Below the pieces are notes generated by a model. It saw only the letters and a program-made list of their open reading frames with translations. It did no database searches and had not been told where the DNA came from. DNA of 37,914 nt, taken from assembly GCA_004124475.1 (NCBI GenBank), contig SCKK01000034.1, positions 1 to 37,914 of the forward strand, given 5' to 3'. Positions within the stretch are counted from its first letter, which is position 1. The number at the start of each line of letters is the position of its first letter. The position numbers and the translations under genes are program-made. The stretch comes from Fidelibacterota bacterium (lineage in GTDB: Bacteria > Fidelibacterota > Marinisomatia > Marinisomatales > SCKK01). Below are positions 1-8,567 of the stretch, piece by piece.

Positions 1-1
1 T

Positions 2-67
2 CTCAAGGCGTTTGACTTTTTTCTCCGACAAGACTCCGTGCCATGGTGGAGTAACATCAAATGTTAA
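2..67 (+). CDS. Possible 3' end of a truncated gene
   Basis: An open frame enters from the left edge and ends at a TAA at 65-67. Its tail reads FFLRQDSVPWWSNIKC. The PWW ending is faintly like the C-termini of contractile-injection-system tape-measure proteins, but 21 residues cannot establish that. A second frame is also open here for a similar length, so the call is weak. Confidence 0.2.
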   Translation, partial: LKAFDFFLRQDSVPWWSNIKC

Positions 68-291
68 CTGATTTCGACTTTTTATGTACTGCATTTTAAA
101 ATTCTGTATCTCCCTGTATTATAATAACTTAAGTTAACCATAATACAGAAATAATCCAAGAAAAATATCACTCATATACAATATTATCAGCTAATTATCA
201 TAATTTAACTTTTTGCGAGTTCATCAAAGAGGTCAATTTTATTCTTTATCACCGCCATTGTATCAGAACTTCTGATTATCATGTCTATGGC
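68..291. other. Intergenic stretch, no gene seen
   Basis: A+T-rich DNA upstream of the collagen-like lipoprotein gene. I see no credible ORF, RNA gene or strong promoter. A short inverted repeat, ACTCC...GGAGT around a CCATGG core, lies at about 33-52, inside the preceding open frame. Confidence 0.4.
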
Positions 292-903
292 ATGGGGAAG
301 GGCTTTACCCTATCTTTTTCCCGCTCAGTAATGCATTTCACAGTAATTTCTCTGACATTTATTTTTACTCTCTCATTGTTCTCTTGTGCACCACAAGCTC
401 GCAGGGGGAAAATAGGTCAAACGGGTGAGATGGATACTTCCGGAGAACAAGGTCCACCAGGTGAAGCCGAACCTCCCGGAGAACAGGGGCCACCGGGACC
501 TCCTGGACCTAAAGGATCCCCAGGCGAATCGATTCCTCCCGAACTGCTGAACGAATTAAAGGCTGCGTTAGATGAGTTAACGGAACCGGAGATGATATCG
601 GAAACTATAGTTTCCTCTGTCTCCTATTCCTTCGGGATAGCACCCCCTATCATGGGATTTGCTGTATTAACTGATTACGGGAATGTGTATTTAATGAAAA
701 ACAGAAACCCAGTGACCATAGGAAACGTATTTAATTTCTCTGTAAGAATAGATGATAGAACCGACTTTATTTCTCTAACTAGCCTGCCTGGCGCTGATGG
801 AACCAAACAATTCTACATCGCCGTGACAAGCAGCGGCCACCACTTTTTTTCAGAAGACCTGAAAAAGTGGAAAAGCCAATCGATCGTCCCTTTTAATAAA
901 TAA
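292..903 (+). CDS. Collagen-like repeat lipoprotein
   Basis: A predicted exported lipoprotein. A hydrophobic N-terminus (about residues 14-31) ends in the lipobox-like LFSC, with Cys32 as the likely lipidation site. Residues 39-80 are Gly-X-Y triplets (GEQGPPGPPGPKGSPGES and similar), about 14 triplets in which two have lost the glycine (DTS, EPP). A 120-residue C-terminal part follows, of unknown fold, with several beta-type stretches (FAVLTDYGNVYLM, FYIAVTSSGHHFF). Bacterial collagen-like proteins can form triple helices and are usually surface-exposed, and the proline-rich triplets fit that. Here only sequence pattern supports the idea. The ATG at 331 (residue 14) would give a more typical signal peptide and is an equally good start. 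The gene is monocistronic, ends at a strong terminator and converges with the next gene. Confidence 0.75.
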   Translation: MGKGFTLSFSRSVMHFTVISLTFIFTLSLFSCAPQARRGKIGQTGEMDTSGEQGPPGEAEPPGEQGPPGPPGPKGSPGESIPPELLNELKAALDELTEPEMISETIVSSVSYSFGIAPPIMGFAVLTDYGNVYLMKNRNPVTIGNVFNFSVRIDDRTDFISLTSLPGADGTKQFYIAVTSSGHHFFSEDLKKWKSQSIVPFNK

Positions 904-914
904 TTCTATATACA

Positions 915-945
915 AAAAAGGGTGAAGAAAACTCCACCCTTTTTC
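915..945. terminator. Bidirectional intrinsic terminator
   Basis: A perfect 10-bp stem, AAAAAGGGTG (915-924) pairing with CACCCTTTTT (935-944), has a 10-base loop and A/T runs on both sides. It lies between convergent genes and can serve both strands. Confidence 0.85.
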
Positions 946-966
946 TATCAAACTATGGCTTCTGAC

Positions 967-1644
967 CTATATGCCAAAGGCAAGACCTACCCAAAGACTT
1001 AAATACCCATTTTTGTCAGGGATCACATCCTTCACCACTGTATACCGTCCATTGACAAATAGATTCAAAGCAAGAAGTTTAACCTGACAACCTGCTTGAA
1101 GATGGAAGCCCGTGTTCTTACTCGCCTGATCTATGATATCGTTGACATCGATTTCAGCATCTGCAGATTCCAGGAAACTTTCCATGAAGTCCTTATCGAC
1201 AAGTGGCACGGATGCTTGGAAGTTTACTCCACCTCCAACGTTCATCTTTATTCCACCTAACATCGGGAGTCCCATGCCGAATATCGTTTTTCTTGCAGTC
1301 AAGTACAAGGCAGAACGGATCCAAGCGACTTCGTGTGTTTCAGGTTGTTGACCAGCAACATCCCATGTGAAATCATACGTCTGACCTGCGATTTCAAAAT
1401 TAGCCTCCAGATCTATAAAGGGAATGGCATCAATGTATAGGAAACCTCCGAGACCAAACGGTTTATCCATTTCGGTTCTCGTCATACTGACAAGATCCTG
1501 ACCAAGGAAGGTAAAATTCTGCTCATAACTGTCAATTGTGAAATTGTCGCTCACGGCGTAAACACCAAATCCACCGAGAGAAAACGCTGGGTTAACTATT
1601 CCGTTCATTAATACGAATATTGATAGTACTATAATTTTCTTCAT
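967..1644 (-). CDS. Predicted outer-membrane beta-barrel protein, unrecognised
   Basis: A 225-residue exported protein of no family I can name. The start is the ATG at 1644: it is preceded by GGAGGG (1651-1656) and opens a good signal peptide (MKKIIVLSIFVLMNG..NPAFS). A longer frame to 1698 adds 18 residues with no ribosome site. The mature part alternates polar and apolar residues, is rich in Gly and aromatics (GGFGVYAV, FGLGGFLYIDAIPF, IKMNVGGGVNFQASV) and ends in LSLWVGLAFGI. This pattern is typical of small 8-stranded outer-membrane barrels. It lies alone between a convergent terminator and a divergent gene. Confidence 0.6.
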   Translation of the reverse strand: MKKIIVLSIFVLMNGIVNPAFSLGGFGVYAVSDNFTIDSYEQNFTFLGQDLVSMTRTEMDKPFGLGGFLYIDAIPFIDLEANFEIAGQTYDFTWDVAGQQPETHEVAWIRSALYLTARKTIFGMGLPMLGGIKMNVGGGVNFQASVPLVDKDFMESFLESADAEIDVNDIIDQASKNTGFHLQAGCQVKLLALNLFVNGRYTVVKDVIPDKNGYLSLWVGLAFGI

Positions 1645-1650
1645 CGATTG

Positions 1651-1656
1651 CCCTCC
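1651..1656 (-). promoter_or_regulatory. Ribosome binding site that fixes the start at 1644
   Basis: GGAGGG on the minus strand, six bases before the ATG at 1644. It argues against the longer frame that begins at 1698. Confidence 0.75.
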
Positions 1657-1818
1657 TATCATATTTGGAATGAAGATTCGCAAAGTATAACAACACAATT
1701 TAGAAATATTATGAAACCTGCCATAGTACTATTTTATCCACTCAATTGTGTGTGAGATAGGTTACCAGGAACTTTTGGTTACCACCCTCGTTCCTACGAA
1801 AAAACAGGAGGAATCGTA

Positions 1819-2685
1819 ATGAAACCAATGTTCATAGTTCTTTTATCTTTTATACTATTGTCCCCAACCTATACCCAACATGAAGAAGTAACCGAAGATA
1901 TCACGGTATTTACAATCAAAACACACTCCACTGATCAACAAGATATAGAAGTAGACGTCGATGCAAAAATTGAAGACGGCTTAATTACTGTGGTCATCAC
2001 GCGGGATGGTAACGAACAAGTTATTAAAATACCCTTTTCGGATAACGCTGCTGATGAAATTATAAAAACATCTAAAGCAGTTGTTAGAGCAATTTTTACA
2101 GATGATGAACATGAAGTACATACATATTCGCACGATAAAAGAGCGTACTCATGTTCAAAAGCGAAAAGAGGTAAGGACTTTATTTTTCGTCACGGTTCCC
2201 GCCCCCACAAAACCCATGATCAAACATGGCTCGGCGTTCACATACAAACGCTCACTGATCAATTAAAAGCGTATTTTAAGGTTAAAAACCAGGGGGGTAT
2301 TTTGGTGTCGGGAGTGGAAGAAGACAGTCCGGCAGAAAAAGCAAGGCTCAAAGCAGGGGATGTCATTTATAAAGTAAATGATGAATCCATAGAAAGTACA
2401 AATGACTTGTCACGTTACATCCGAGGAAGAGAATCCGGAGAGGAAATCAAAATTTACATCACTCGTAACGGAAGGAAGAAAACCATAACCGCTACACTCA
2501 GCACCCGAGAATCCGATGATTCTTTCACATGGTTTGATACAAAAGAGAAATTTGATTTGCCCCATATGAAAAAATTTGAACGAGGATTTATGTTTGATCA
2601 CCACGACTTAAAAAAAGAAATAGAAGAACTCAGAGAAGAAATGGAGAAACTGAAAGAAAAACTGGAAGAATTAAATGGATCATAA
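1819..2685 (+). CDS. Secreted PDZ-domain protein with C-terminal coiled coil
   Basis: A periplasmic or envelope protein with a signal peptide (residues 1-20, ending SPTYTQ), an N-terminal charged beta-rich region (20-110), a PDZ domain at about 136-228 (WLGVHIQ; GGILVSGVEEDSPAEKARL; GDVIYKVNDESI) and a strongly charged heptad coiled coil at 262-286. PDZ domains of this HtrA/DegP type bind C-terminal or unfolded peptides. No protease domain is present: no HDS triad and no GNSG motif. This is therefore a stand-alone binding or adaptor protein, not an HtrA protease. An AGGAGG box (1807-1812) precedes the ATG. A terminator follows at 2717, so it appears monocistronic. Confidence 0.75.
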   Translation: MKPMFIVLLSFILLSPTYTQHEEVTEDITVFTIKTHSTDQQDIEVDVDAKIEDGLITVVITRDGNEQVIKIPFSDNAADEIIKTSKAVVRAIFTDDEHEVHTYSHDKRAYSCSKAKRGKDFIFRHGSRPHKTHDQTWLGVHIQTLTDQLKAYFKVKNQGGILVSGVEEDSPAEKARLKAGDVIYKVNDESIESTNDLSRYIRGRESGEEIKIYITRNGRKKTITATLSTRESDDSFTWFDTKEKFDLPHMKKFERGFMFDHHDLKKEIEELREEMEKLKEKLEELNGS

Positions 2686-2716
2686 ATGAAATAAATCCTT
2701 ATCCAATTTAATATCA

Positions 2717-2752
2717 CAAAGGCGTCAGACCTGGCGCCTTTGTAATTTTAGT
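2717..2752 (+). terminator. Intrinsic terminator after the PDZ gene
   Basis: CAAAGGCG (2717-2724) pairs with CGCCTTTG (2735-2742), and inner CAG/CTG pairs extend the stem. A T-rich tract follows. Confidence 0.8.
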
Positions 2753-2826
2753 TTATTTTCTTTTGAAAAAGCATTGAATGATCACCATTCTGTTTCTAAA
2801 TTTCTCCATCATATCAATCTTATACC

Positions 2827-5079
2827 GTGAAGAAAATCCTTTTACTTCTTTTCCTAACCAATTTTATGGCTTCCTTTGGACCGGCTCAGGACTACCAATG
2901 GCCCTTAAAATTAGATAAATCCCTATCTTCCAACTTTGGTGAGTACCGCCCCCGGCGATTTCACGCTGGCATAGACATCAAAACAAAAGGAACCACCGGA
3001 CACGAAATTCTTGCGGTAAGCGATGGCTATATTTCGCGAATCAAGGTATCTTCCGGCGGTTACGGCAAAGTCCTGTATCTTAAACTTAACGACGGAAACA
3101 CCGCAGTCTATGCCCATCTCAATGCATTCATTCCTGTTCTCAACGCTATAGTGAAACTGGAACAGAACAGACAGAACACCTACTCAATAGAAAAATATTT
3201 TGGTGAAAAGGAATTTCCAGCCCAGAAAGGAGATCTGATTGGGTACACCGGAGAAACCGGCGGGGCATTTGCCCCTCACCTTCATTTCGAACTTCGAGAT
3301 GCTAACAACCGGCCTCTAAATCCCCTTTCACATGGCATCACTATTTACGATAAGCGGTTACCTGTCCCTGAATCTATAGCGATTGTGCCTCTCAGCCGGG
3401 ATGCTGTCATTAACGGCAGTAATTTGCCTCAAATTTTCCCGTTGTGGCGAACCAAAACGGATGAATATGAACTCCCGGATACCATCCACGTTTTTGGGAA
3501 AATAGGTCTTGAGATTGCTGCAACAGACAAGATATCCAATATGTCCAATAAGTATAATATATTCGGAGCTGTACTTTCTATAAATGATGTCGAACAATAC
3601 CGGATTGAATTTGACCGTTTCTCTTTTGAACAAACCCATCTTATTGAAGTAGAGCGAGATAATTCATTAATTCGATTAAATGAAGGTGAATTCCACAGAC
3701 TGTTTTCAACAGATGCCAATAGAGTGCTCGATTTTATCAACCAACCCTCTCATGGACAATTACAGCTAACTCCGGGTTACCATAAAGTCATCATTCGGTT
3801 ATTTGACCCTGCAAAAAATGTAGTAAAAATTAAAGGGACTCTTTTTTCTGCGCCTCCCATCTCCATCACCGCTTCCATTTTGAATTGGAGTGATTCTACT
3901 GTCGCCGTCAGTCTAAAGCCAAAGGGGAGTCCTTTTCCTATTACGGATTTTGTCTGTTACAGTTTTAAATCAAAAGGATATGCCGAACAAAAGGTCGAAG
4001 CAACAACAACTCACTCTGAGCAACGTAACCTGATCGTAAATCTTCCAACACAGGAAGTAAACCATCGTATTCTACAATTCATCGGAATTAACAAGTTAGG
4101 TGCTGTTAGCAATCCATATCATCTACCAATAAATATTACACCCGCTGATTATATGACGGTAGATATAGAATTGAGTATATCACACCTGCAAAATACAATT
4201 TTATTCCAAGTTGAGACAAGCAGCTATATTTCACAACAACCACAGATTACACTTCGAGGCAAAACCAAGGACTTGAGTGTAAATCTATTTAGAATCAGTC
4301 CCACCGCTTTTTTATCCGACCCTTTAATACCAGACCAATTTGAAGGAACTGATGAGGTAATCATTACCATCGAGGGTTCGCCGGTTAGAGAAACTCGGAT
4401 TCGGATGAAACCGGCTATTTCCTCAAATAAAATGATAACCGCCGTTGTATCGCCGGATGAAAACTGCTCACTCCAAGCGCTCCCTACCACATTTTACGAA
4501 AAAACAGCATTCTGGATCGAAAATGTGAAAATCCCGGTTCCCGTAGCAGGGGGTACATTCATCAGCAAAACATATCAACTTCAGCCCTTTGACAGACCAC
4601 TCCAGGACTCGGCTCGAATTGCCATTATACTACCAACTATGGAAAGAAACCCCAAAAACATGGGTATATTTTATTATGATCAAAAAGAAGGTTGGACCTA
4701 TCTCCCCTCCAGATTTTCAGAAAAAAGAAGGATGTTCTTTACTACCGTTTACAGTCTGGAGGCTATAGCTGTTATCGAGGATACGAACGAACCGATCATC
4801 AAAAATGTTTTCCCTGGGCATGGTGGATATTACCAATTCCAAGATGTTAAAACTTTATCTGCAAAAATATTTGATGAGCTTGCCGGGATAAATAACGAGG
4901 AATCAATTTCTATGATTTTAGATGGAAAAAACCTTATTTTCGAATATCAACCAATCAAAAAAATTGTTCGCTATATTCTCGAAACTCCTCTTGAAAAAGG
5001 TGAACATTCACTTGTAATTGAAGCGACTGACCAGGTAGGAAACTTTACCAGAAAAGAAGTACACTTTTCCGTAAATTAA
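2827..5079 (+). CDS. M23 (LytM-type) metallopeptidase with long C-terminal region
   Basis: A predicted envelope murein endopeptidase. After a signal peptide (1-20, ending GPAQ) comes an M23/LytM domain. The zinc and catalytic residues are visible: H46-x3-D50 (FHAGID), H97 (YAHLN) and H151-x-H153 (PHLHFE), with the usual glycine-rich GYTGETGGAFAPHLHF segment. The domain appears catalytically complete. Residues 170-750 are beta-rich, with Ig-like segments near the end (IFDELAGINNEESI and a closing EATDQVGNFTRKEV). They resemble cell-surface or periplasmic beta-sandwich modules, which is unusually long for LytM proteins. The start is a GTG; no in-frame ATG precedes it and no clear ribosome site is seen. 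The rhomboid gene follows five bases after the stop. Confidence 0.85.
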   Translation: MKKILLLLFLTNFMASFGPAQDYQWPLKLDKSLSSNFGEYRPRRFHAGIDIKTKGTTGHEILAVSDGYISRIKVSSGGYGKVLYLKLNDGNTAVYAHLNAFIPVLNAIVKLEQNRQNTYSIEKYFGEKEFPAQKGDLIGYTGETGGAFAPHLHFELRDANNRPLNPLSHGITIYDKRLPVPESIAIVPLSRDAVINGSNLPQIFPLWRTKTDEYELPDTIHVFGKIGLEIAATDKISNMSNKYNIFGAVLSINDVEQYRIEFDRFSFEQTHLIEVERDNSLIRLNEGEFHRLFSTDANRVLDFINQPSHGQLQLTPGYHKVIIRLFDPAKNVVKIKGTLFSAPPISITASILNWSDSTVAVSLKPKGSPFPITDFVCYSFKSKGYAEQKVEATTTHSEQRNLIVNLPTQEVNHRILQFIGINKLGAVSNPYHLPINITPADYMTVDIELSISHLQNTILFQVETSSYISQQPQITLRGKTKDLSVNLFRISPTAFLSDPLIPDQFEGTDEVIITIEGSPVRETRIRMKPAISSNKMITAVVSPDENCSLQALPTTFYEKTAFWIENVKIPVPVAGGTFISKTYQLQPFDRPLQDSARIAIILPTMERNPKNMGIFYYDQKEGWTYLPSRFSEKRRMFFTTVYSLEAIAVIEDTNEPIIKNVFPGHGGYYQFQDVKTLSAKIFDELAGINNEESISMILDGKNLIFEYQPIKKIVRYILETPLEKGEHSLVIEATDQVGNFTRKEVHFSVN

Positions 5080-5084
5080 AAACC

Positions 5085-5738
5085 GTGATTATCCCATATA
5101 AAGACGACAATCCCCGTGTACTTGTACCCTATGTGACTTATGCGCTGGTGGGTATGAATGTTGTAATTTTTCTCTTCCAAAATATATCGGCTCCTGCGTT
5201 TACTAATTCATTTGCCATCATTCCACAAACAGTTTCTGAAAATTTTACTTATTACGTAATGACACTGTTCACATCCATGTTTCTTCATGGTGGATTAATG
5301 CACCTCGGCGGAAACATGCTTTATCTATGGATATTTGCGGATAATATTGAAAGCGTTTTGGGTCATGTTAAGTTCATTATTTTTTATTTAGCAAGTGGTC
5401 TCGCTGCGGGAATACTTCAAACCGTAATTGATCCGGGATCAACCATACCTGTGATCGGTGCCAGCGGTGCAATTGCCGGAGTGTTAGGGGCATATATGAT
5501 TACCTTTCCGAGAGCAAGGGTACATACGCTTGTCTTCTTGTTTGTTTTTATCACCACTATCCGGATACCTGCCATTTATGTGCTTGGCTTTTGGTTTCTC
5601 TTTCAGTTAACCAACGGATTAATTACGATGGGTATTGACACTACGGGAGGTATTGCATGGTTTGCCCATATTGGAGGTTTTGTTGCAGGAATCGGATTTA
5701 TAAAAGCCATAAAAATGATACGAATTGATAGAGTCTGA
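5085..5738 (+). CDS. Rhomboid-family intramembrane serine protease
   Basis: A polytopic inner-membrane protease that cleaves transmembrane substrates within the bilayer. About six membrane helices are visible. The catalytic dyad is Ser127 in GASGAIAG and His195 in AHIGGF. The helix-2 HLGGN motif (His73, Asn77) forms the oxyanion site. The N-terminal IIPYKDDNPR start is typical of the short PF01694 type, and 217 residues is a normal length. The start codon is GTG, five bases after the M23 stop. The stop codon shares one base with the ATG of cdd (TGATG), so translation is probably coupled. The substrate is unknown. Confidence 0.9.
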   Translation: MIIPYKDDNPRVLVPYVTYALVGMNVVIFLFQNISAPAFTNSFAIIPQTVSENFTYYVMTLFTSMFLHGGLMHLGGNMLYLWIFADNIESVLGHVKFIIFYLASGLAAGILQTVIDPGSTIPVIGASGAIAGVLGAYMITFPRARVHTLVFLFVFITTIRIPAIYVLGFWFLFQLTNGLITMGIDTTGGIAWFAHIGGFVAGIGFIKAIKMIRIDRV

Positions 5739-6121
5739 TGAAAGATGTTGTTACGGCAGCCTTGCAAGTTAAATCAAACGCCCACGCTCCCTACTCCAAA
5801 TACAAGGTGGGCGCTGCAGTGGAAACCGAAAATGGTACAATCGTATCCGGTTGCAATGTGGAATCAAGCAGTTATGGTTTGACCACTTGCGCTGAAAGAG
5901 TGGCATTACATTCCGCCATAGCACAAGGATATAAAAAGTTCAAAACTTTAGTCATTGCTACCAGGAATGGTGCAGCGCCCTGCGGGGCATGCAGACAGAT
6001 CATCTGGGAACTGTGTGGCGATATTCCGATTACCCTAATCGATGAGAATGGAAAACAGGTAATAATGAACAGCAGCGAACTTCTCCCACACCCCTTCGAC
6101 AATCAAAGTCTGACTGAATGA
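5738..6121 (+). CDS. cdd: Cytidine deaminase
   Basis: Cytosolic zinc enzyme that deaminates cytidine and deoxycytidine to uridine and deoxyuridine in pyrimidine salvage. The signature is intact: Cys51-Ala-Glu53 (TTCAERVAL) gives one zinc ligand and the proton-shuttling Glu, and Cys82/Cys85 in PCGACRQ give the other ligands. With Cys rather than His first, this is the short homotetrameric class, as is the 127-residue length. It overlaps the rhomboid gene by one base and udk by four (ATGA), so it is translationally coupled to both. Its product uridine is the substrate of the next gene. Confidence 0.95.
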   Translation: MKDVVTAALQVKSNAHAPYSKYKVGAAVETENGTIVSGCNVESSSYGLTTCAERVALHSAIAQGYKKFKTLVIATRNGAAPCGACRQIIWELCGDIPITLIDENGKQVIMNSSELLPHPFDNQSLTE

Positions 6122-6738
6122 ATGCCAATATTCTAATAGGAATTGGCGGGGGGTCCGGATCAGGAAAATCTTCTGTGGCAAAAAATATTCTCAGAGAATT
6201 CGGAGAAGGAGAAGTTACTATCATCGAACAGGATTCATATTACCACGACCTCTCCCATCTCCCTTTCAATGAACGATTAAAAACGAACTTTGACCACCCT
6301 GATGCCATAGACTTCGACCTTCTTCGGTCTCATCTCAAGAGTTTATTGAAAAAAGAAACGATTTCGGTACCCATTTATGATTTTTCAACACACACTCGTC
6401 TTCCCGATACCCGGGAAATAAAATCCCATCACGCCATCGTTCTTGAAGGGATTATGGTATTTACCGATGAAATATTACGGGAAATGATGAACATAAAAAT
6501 TTATGTTGCAACAGATCCGGATATTCGAATCATTCGACGTTTAACCCGAGACATTCGAGAACGGGGTCGAACATTTGAGGATGTAGTAAGGCAGTACCTG
6601 GATATTGTTCGTCCCATGCATGAACAATTTGTGGAAACAACCAAAAAATTTGCAGATATTATTATTCCGGAAGGTGGCGATAATCAGGTGGCAATCGATC
6701 TCATTCAAACAAAAATTCGTTCGCTGTTGAACAACTAA
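6118..6738 (+). CDS. udk: Uridine kinase
   Basis: Phosphorylates uridine and cytidine to UMP and CMP. The Walker A loop GGSGSGKSS lies at residues 11-19. The uridine-kinase motifs EQDSYYHD and FDHPDAIDFD (substrate binding), YDFSTHTR and VLEGIMVF (Walker-B-like strand) and RRLTRDIRERGR (lid arginines) are all present in order. At 206 residues it is the compact bacterial form without a phosphoribosyltransferase domain. It begins inside the cdd stop (ATGA) and is followed after 12 bases by tdk. Confidence 0.95.
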   Translation: MNANILIGIGGGSGSGKSSVAKNILREFGEGEVTIIEQDSYYHDLSHLPFNERLKTNFDHPDAIDFDLLRSHLKSLLKKETISVPIYDFSTHTRLPDTREIKSHHAIVLEGIMVFTDEILREMMNIKIYVATDPDIRIIRRLTRDIRERGRTFEDVVRQYLDIVRPMHEQFVETTKKFADIIIPEGGDNQVAIDLIQTKIRSLLNN

Positions 6739-6750
6739 AATTCTAAATAA

Positions 6751-7326
6751 ATGCCTACACTCAGTCCAAAAGAATCAGGTTGGATAGAAGTAATTTGCGG
6801 AAGTATGTTCAGTGGTAAAACAGAAGAACTCATTCGGCGGCTCAGGCGAGCGCAAATCGCAAAGCAGGAAGTAGGAATCTTCAAACCCAGTATTGATTCC
6901 CGATACAGTGAAAATCATATCGTTTCCCATAATAAAATGAAATTGGGATCACAATTAGTAGAGAACGCCAGACAAATTCCCAAACTGGCTGAATTTTCGG
7001 AAGTCGTTGGCATTGATGAAGCTCAATTTTTTGATAACTCGCTCGTGGATGTCTGTAAACAATTAGCAGCCCGAAAAAAACGGGTCATCGTCGCCGGATT
7101 GGATAAGGATTTCATGGGACATCCTTTTGGTCCTATCCCAGCATTATTGGCAGAAGCAGAATACATTACCAAAACTTTGGCTATTTGTATGGTTTGTGGG
7201 AACCCGGCAAATTACACGCAGCGCCTCACCCAGGACACAGATCAGGTCATTATTGGAGAAAGTGATATTTACGAAGCCCGTTGCCGGAATTGTTACGAAG
7301 GATTGTCCACAGCATCCGTCAGCTGA
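6751..7326 (+). CDS. tdk: Thymidine kinase, type II zinc-containing
   Basis: Phosphorylates thymidine to dTMP. The P-loop [11 protein letters not shown] covers residues 17-27. The DEAQFF motif at 89-94 carries the catalytic Glu90. The structural zinc site is complete, with Cys146/Cys149 (CMVCG) and Cys178/Cys181 (CRNC). The lasso NPANYTQR between the knuckles binds thymine in the human-TK1-like family. The 191-residue length is normal. It follows udk by 12 bases and precedes the nucleoside carrier by 12, within the salvage operon. Confidence 0.95.
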   Translation: MPTLSPKESGWIEVICGSMFSGKTEELIRRLRRAQIAKQEVGIFKPSIDSRYSENHIVSHNKMKLGSQLVENARQIPKLAEFSEVVGIDEAQFFDNSLVDVCKQLAARKKRVIVAGLDKDFMGHPFGPIPALLAEAEYITKTLAICMVCGNPANYTQRLTQDTDQVIIGESDIYEARCRNCYEGLSTASVS

Positions 7327-7338
7327 CGGAAAGGAATA

Positions 7339-8553
7339 ATGGAAAGACTTACAGGGTTTTTAGGCATATTTGCGATTCTTGGGATAGCGTACCTTATGTC
7401 CAACAACCGGAAAGAAATTAACCTTAGAATTGTATATTGGGGTCTCGGCTTACAGTGGTTTTTTGCCATTTTTATTCTGGCAACACCCATAGGAAAACCC
7501 CTTTTTCTATTTTTTGACCGCGCCATAAGAAAGCTTCTACAGTTTTCTGATGAAGGAGCAAAATTCGTATTTAACAATCTTGCTCTGGGACCCCAATCTG
7601 AAAATTCATTGGGTTTCTTTTTCGCTTTTCAAGTGTTACCTACCATCATCTTTTTTTCGGCGCTTATGGCAATTCTTTACTATTTTGGTATTATGCAATT
7701 ACTGGTGAAGGGGATAGCGAAAGGGATGCAGAAGACCATGGGAACAAGCGGGTCAGAGACGTTATCTTGTTCCTCCAATATTTTTGTCGGTCAAACAGAA
7801 GCCCCTTTAGTGGTAAGACCTTTTCTTAACACCATGACAAAAAGTGAACTCACCGCTATAATGACAGGTGGATTTGCCACCATTGCGGGAGGCATCATGG
7901 CTATCTATGTTAAATGGTTGTCAGATATCCCAAACATAGCTGGGCACCTCATGGCAGCATCGGTTATGAGCGCTCCGGCAGCGCTGGTCATTGCAAAAAT
8001 TGTCTATCCTGAGGTGGAAGAATCCCCAACACAGGGAGACCTAAAGACAGAGATTGGAAAAATGGATGACAATGTAATGGAAGCCGTTTCTCGAGGAGCT
8101 ACTGATGGTATGCGACTGGCAGCAAATGTTGCAGCCATGCTGATCGCCATCGTTGCTATGGTTGCCGGGGTGAACTATTTCCTCAGCCTGGTTGGATTGA
8201 GTCTTCAACAAATCCTCGGGTGGATATTTTCTCCCTTAGCTTTTACTATGGGTGTCCCGGCTGCAGATATTTTCAAGATTGGCAGTCTGATGGGTGAAAA
8301 AATTGTGCTGACTGAACTGATCGCATTTGGTCATCTCCAGGAAATGACGGATCTTACGGTGAAGTCTAAAGTAATTGCTACGTATGCACTCTGTGGGTTT
8401 GCTAATTTTGCTTCTATCGGTATTCAGATTGGCGGGATTGGAGCTCTGGCGCCTAACAGAAGGAAAGACCTGGCTAAAGTTGCCACCAAAGCAATGATGG
8501 CAGGAGCACTCGCTTCGTGGTTGACAGCATCTATCGCAGGTATTCTTCTCTAA
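7339..8553 (+). CDS. nupC: Concentrative nucleoside transporter (NupC/CNT family)
   Basis: Inner-membrane cation-coupled nucleoside importer, about 404 residues with roughly ten hydrophobic segments. CNT hallmarks are seen: the QTEAPLVVRPF substrate-site loop, GGFATIAGGIMAIYV, MSAPAALVIAKI, an ATDGMRLAANV helix and the C-terminal YALCGFANFASIGIQIGG. The QTEAP and SAPAA loops form part of the nucleoside-binding site in characterised CNTs. A GGAAAGG ribosome site precedes the ATG. Its place after cdd, udk and tdk indicates that imported nucleosides are handed directly to the salvage enzymes. Confidence 0.92.
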   Translation: MERLTGFLGIFAILGIAYLMSNNRKEINLRIVYWGLGLQWFFAIFILATPIGKPLFLFFDRAIRKLLQFSDEGAKFVFNNLALGPQSENSLGFFFAFQVLPTIIFFSALMAILYYFGIMQLLVKGIAKGMQKTMGTSGSETLSCSSNIFVGQTEAPLVVRPFLNTMTKSELTAIMTGGFATIAGGIMAIYVKWLSDIPNIAGHLMAASVMSAPAALVIAKIVYPEVEESPTQGDLKTEIGKMDDNVMEAVSRGATDGMRLAANVAAMLIAIVAMVAGVNYFLSLVGLSLQQILGWIFSPLAFTMGVPAADIFKIGSLMGEKIVLTELIAFGHLQEMTDLTVKSKVIATYALCGFANFASIGIQIGGIGALAPNRRKDLAKVATKAMMAGALASWLTASIAGILL

Positions 8554-8567
8554 CATCAAAAACTGTC

